This document shows, one piece after another, positions 62,917-64,000 of a stretch of 64,000 bases of DNA. Origin of the DNA: Mesorhizobium sp. WSM2240 (GTDB taxonomy: Bacteria; Pseudomonadota; Alphaproteobacteria; Rhizobiales; Rhizobiaceae). The position numbers and the translations under genes are program-made. Positions within the stretch are counted from its first letter, which is position 1. Every line of letters begins with the position of its first letter. The notes beneath the pieces are model-generated. The model was not told the DNA's origin. It saw only the letters and a program-made list of their open reading frames with translations, and did not search any database. The stretch covers positions 1,426,001 through 1,490,000 of the forward strand of contig NZ_CP159253.1 of assembly GCF_040438645.1 (NCBI RefSeq), given 5' to 3'.

Positions 62917-63711
62917 ATGGCGGCATATCTGGAACAGCGCACAACACAGGCCGCGGGATGGTCGCGCGCTCTGGCTGTATTTTCGGCCGTGCTGTTCGTT
63001 TCCGCCGGCCTGGCGCATCGCTACGGGCTCATCCCCACACCGCCGTTTCTGTCCTTGCTGTCGATCGTCGCCGCGCTGGCGGTGGGATCGCTTGCGCTGG
63101 CCGCCTATGCGTTTACGCGGTTCTGGTATCATGGCGATCTCGGCGGCCGCGACCTGCTGGTCGGTGGGCTGGTTTCGCTCGCTGTGCTCGCGCCGTTTCT
63201 GACGACCGGCTACAGGGCGTTCGTCTATCCACAACTCAATGATATTTCGACCGACCTCGTCGCGCCGCCAATGCTGGTGGCCGCCGTGATCTCGCGCGGT
63301 CTCGACACGAACGAAGTTACCCCCTTTTCCGCTGAGCATCGCAGGCTGCAGACTGAAAACTATCCCGAAGTGACCGGCAGGCGCTACGAAATGCCTTTCG
63401 ATCGTGCGGCCGAAATCGTCGAAGAGCTGCTCGTGCGCCAAGGCTGGACGGTCGCGACATCACGTCCGGCCTTCGTCGGTCAAAGCGAGATGACCATAGA
63501 AGCGCTCGCCCACACCCTCTTGCTCGGCTTTCCCGTCGATGTCGCTGTGCGGCTTACCGACGAGGGGACCTCTACCTATGTCGATATGCGTTCGGCCTCA
63601 CGCTACGGCCGGCACGATCTCGGCGACAACGCCGCCCGGATAATCGCGTTCCTTCGAGAACTCGACGCCGAAATGGCTGTGCAGGCGGGAGCAGCGGCCC
63701 CGGCAGAATAG
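62917..63711 (+). CDS. DUF1499 membrane-anchored protein
   Basis: 264 residues. Three N-terminal transmembrane helices (residues about 17-37, 42-66, 80-100) are followed by the DUF1499 domain with YPQLNDISTDLVAPPMLVAA and the C-terminal VDMRSASRYGRHDLGDNAAR. The domain is probably periplasmic and has no known function. It starts 66 bases after the ligase stop. The MBL-fold gene converges, with 13 bases between stops. Confidence 0.88.
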   Translation: MAAYLEQRTTQAAGWSRALAVFSAVLFVSAGLAHRYGLIPTPPFLSLLSIVAALAVGSLALAAYAFTRFWYHGDLGGRDLLVGGLVSLAVLAPFLTTGYRAFVYPQLNDISTDLVAPPMLVAAVISRGLDTNEVTPFSAEHRRLQTENYPEVTGRRYEMPFDRAAEIVEELLVRQGWTVATSRPAFVGQSEMTIEALAHTLLLGFPVDVAVRLTDEGTSTYVDMRSASRYGRHDLGDNAARIIAFLRELDAEMAVQAGAAAPAE

Positions 63712-63724
63712 AATCGGCAAGCGT

Positions 63725-64000
63725 TCAGGCGGGCGCGAAGACGCCGTCGATGGACGGGGCGCCGTCGGTTGCCGCCAGCCCGCGTGTCACCAGATCCTCG
63801 AGATGCGCCAGAACCGACAGGCCGGCCGCGCCATGCAGCCTTGGATCGGTGTCGCGGTAAATTGCCTTCACCAAGTCGGCGATCGTGCGGTCGCCCTGGC
63901 CGAGTCGCTCCATGATCGCCCGCTCGCGCATCCTGCGGTGCGTCTTCAGCCCGCGAATGAAGGCGCGGGGCTTCCTGACCGGCCCGCCATGTCCGGGCAG
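63725..64000 (-). CDS. MBL-fold metallohydrolase, C-terminal part (start outside window)
   Basis: The frame is open to the window edge, reading LPGHGGPVRKPRAFIRGLKT, then HRRMRERAIMERLGQGDRTI and on to GVFAPA. The PGHG motif is the last metal-binding histidine region of a metallo-beta-lactamase fold, and the rest is the winged-helix C-terminal domain seen in LACTB2-like hydrolases. Only about 91 residues are visible, so the substrate and completeness are unknown. Confidence 0.82.
   Translation of the reverse strand: MPGHGGPVRKPRAFIRGLKTHRRMRERAIMERLGQGDRTIADLVKAIYRDTDPRLHGAAGLSVLAHLEDLVTRGLAATDGAPSIDGVFAPA

Overview
The window reads as a stretch of ordinary chromosome from a high-GC alphaproteobacterium of the order Hyphomicrobiales (Rhizobiales), most likely close to Mesorhizobium and relatives in the Phyllobacteriaceae. 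The evidence is a CcrM-type GANTC methyltransferase, a RibBX-type riboflavin protein, an IalB-family protein, a BluB gene behind a cobalamin riboswitch, the ctaC-ctaD-ctaB-ctaG-ctaE oxidase cluster, and linkage of ispH-thrB-rnhA and of thrC with an M16 peptidase. The genus is inference; no rRNA gene is present.

Layout. 1-9.8 kb: the end of a DnaJ-like chaperone, a damaged LysE exporter, a cyclase-TolB-TPR protein, fabI, a histidine phosphatase, aroC, ribBX, and a divergent MFS/TetR pair with three matching palindromes between the genes. 9.8-16.8 kb: an S41 peptidase, a membrane protein, bluB with its B12 riboswitch, a deacetylase-fold enzyme, xseB, pirin, and a double-cupin gene broken by one amber codon. 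16.9-22.4 kb: dxs, an IS630 element, tlyA and an RNA methyltransferase. 22.4-25.5 kb: a frameshifted small gene, a secreted hypothetical protein, tldD and an IalB-like protein. 25.9-36.0 kb: cytochrome c oxidase structural and assembly genes, then DUF983, SURF1, ispH, thrB and rnhA. This run is split by a reversed peroxiredoxin-like gene and the tail of a decayed L,D-transpeptidase. 36.2-49.1 kb: peroxiredoxin, a DsbD N-domain protein, YqgE, a large PAS-GGDEF-EAL sensor, a GNAT enzyme, an M16 peptidase, thrC, a lipoprotein, two HAD phosphatases, ccrM and mutY. 49.1-57.5 kb: DUF721, a DsbA-like lipoprotein, smc, tRNA-Gln, a glyoxalase-fold protein and ppdK. 57.5-58.7 kb: a self-contained accessory cassette made of two long palindromes, a promoter, a nucleotidyltransferase gene and a terminator. 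58.7-64 kb: DUF427, a class III aminotransferase, an acyl-CoA ligase, DUF1499 and the start-less end of an MBL-fold hydrolase.

Most of the window is core metabolism: fatty acid, aromatic amino acid, riboflavin, isoprenoid, B12, threonine and respiratory-chain genes. The less ordinary content is the small insertions and lesions between these blocks. The strongest candidate for an undescribed system is the palindrome-controlled nucleotidyltransferase at 57.5-58.7 kb. No CRISPR array, prophage or integrative element was seen.
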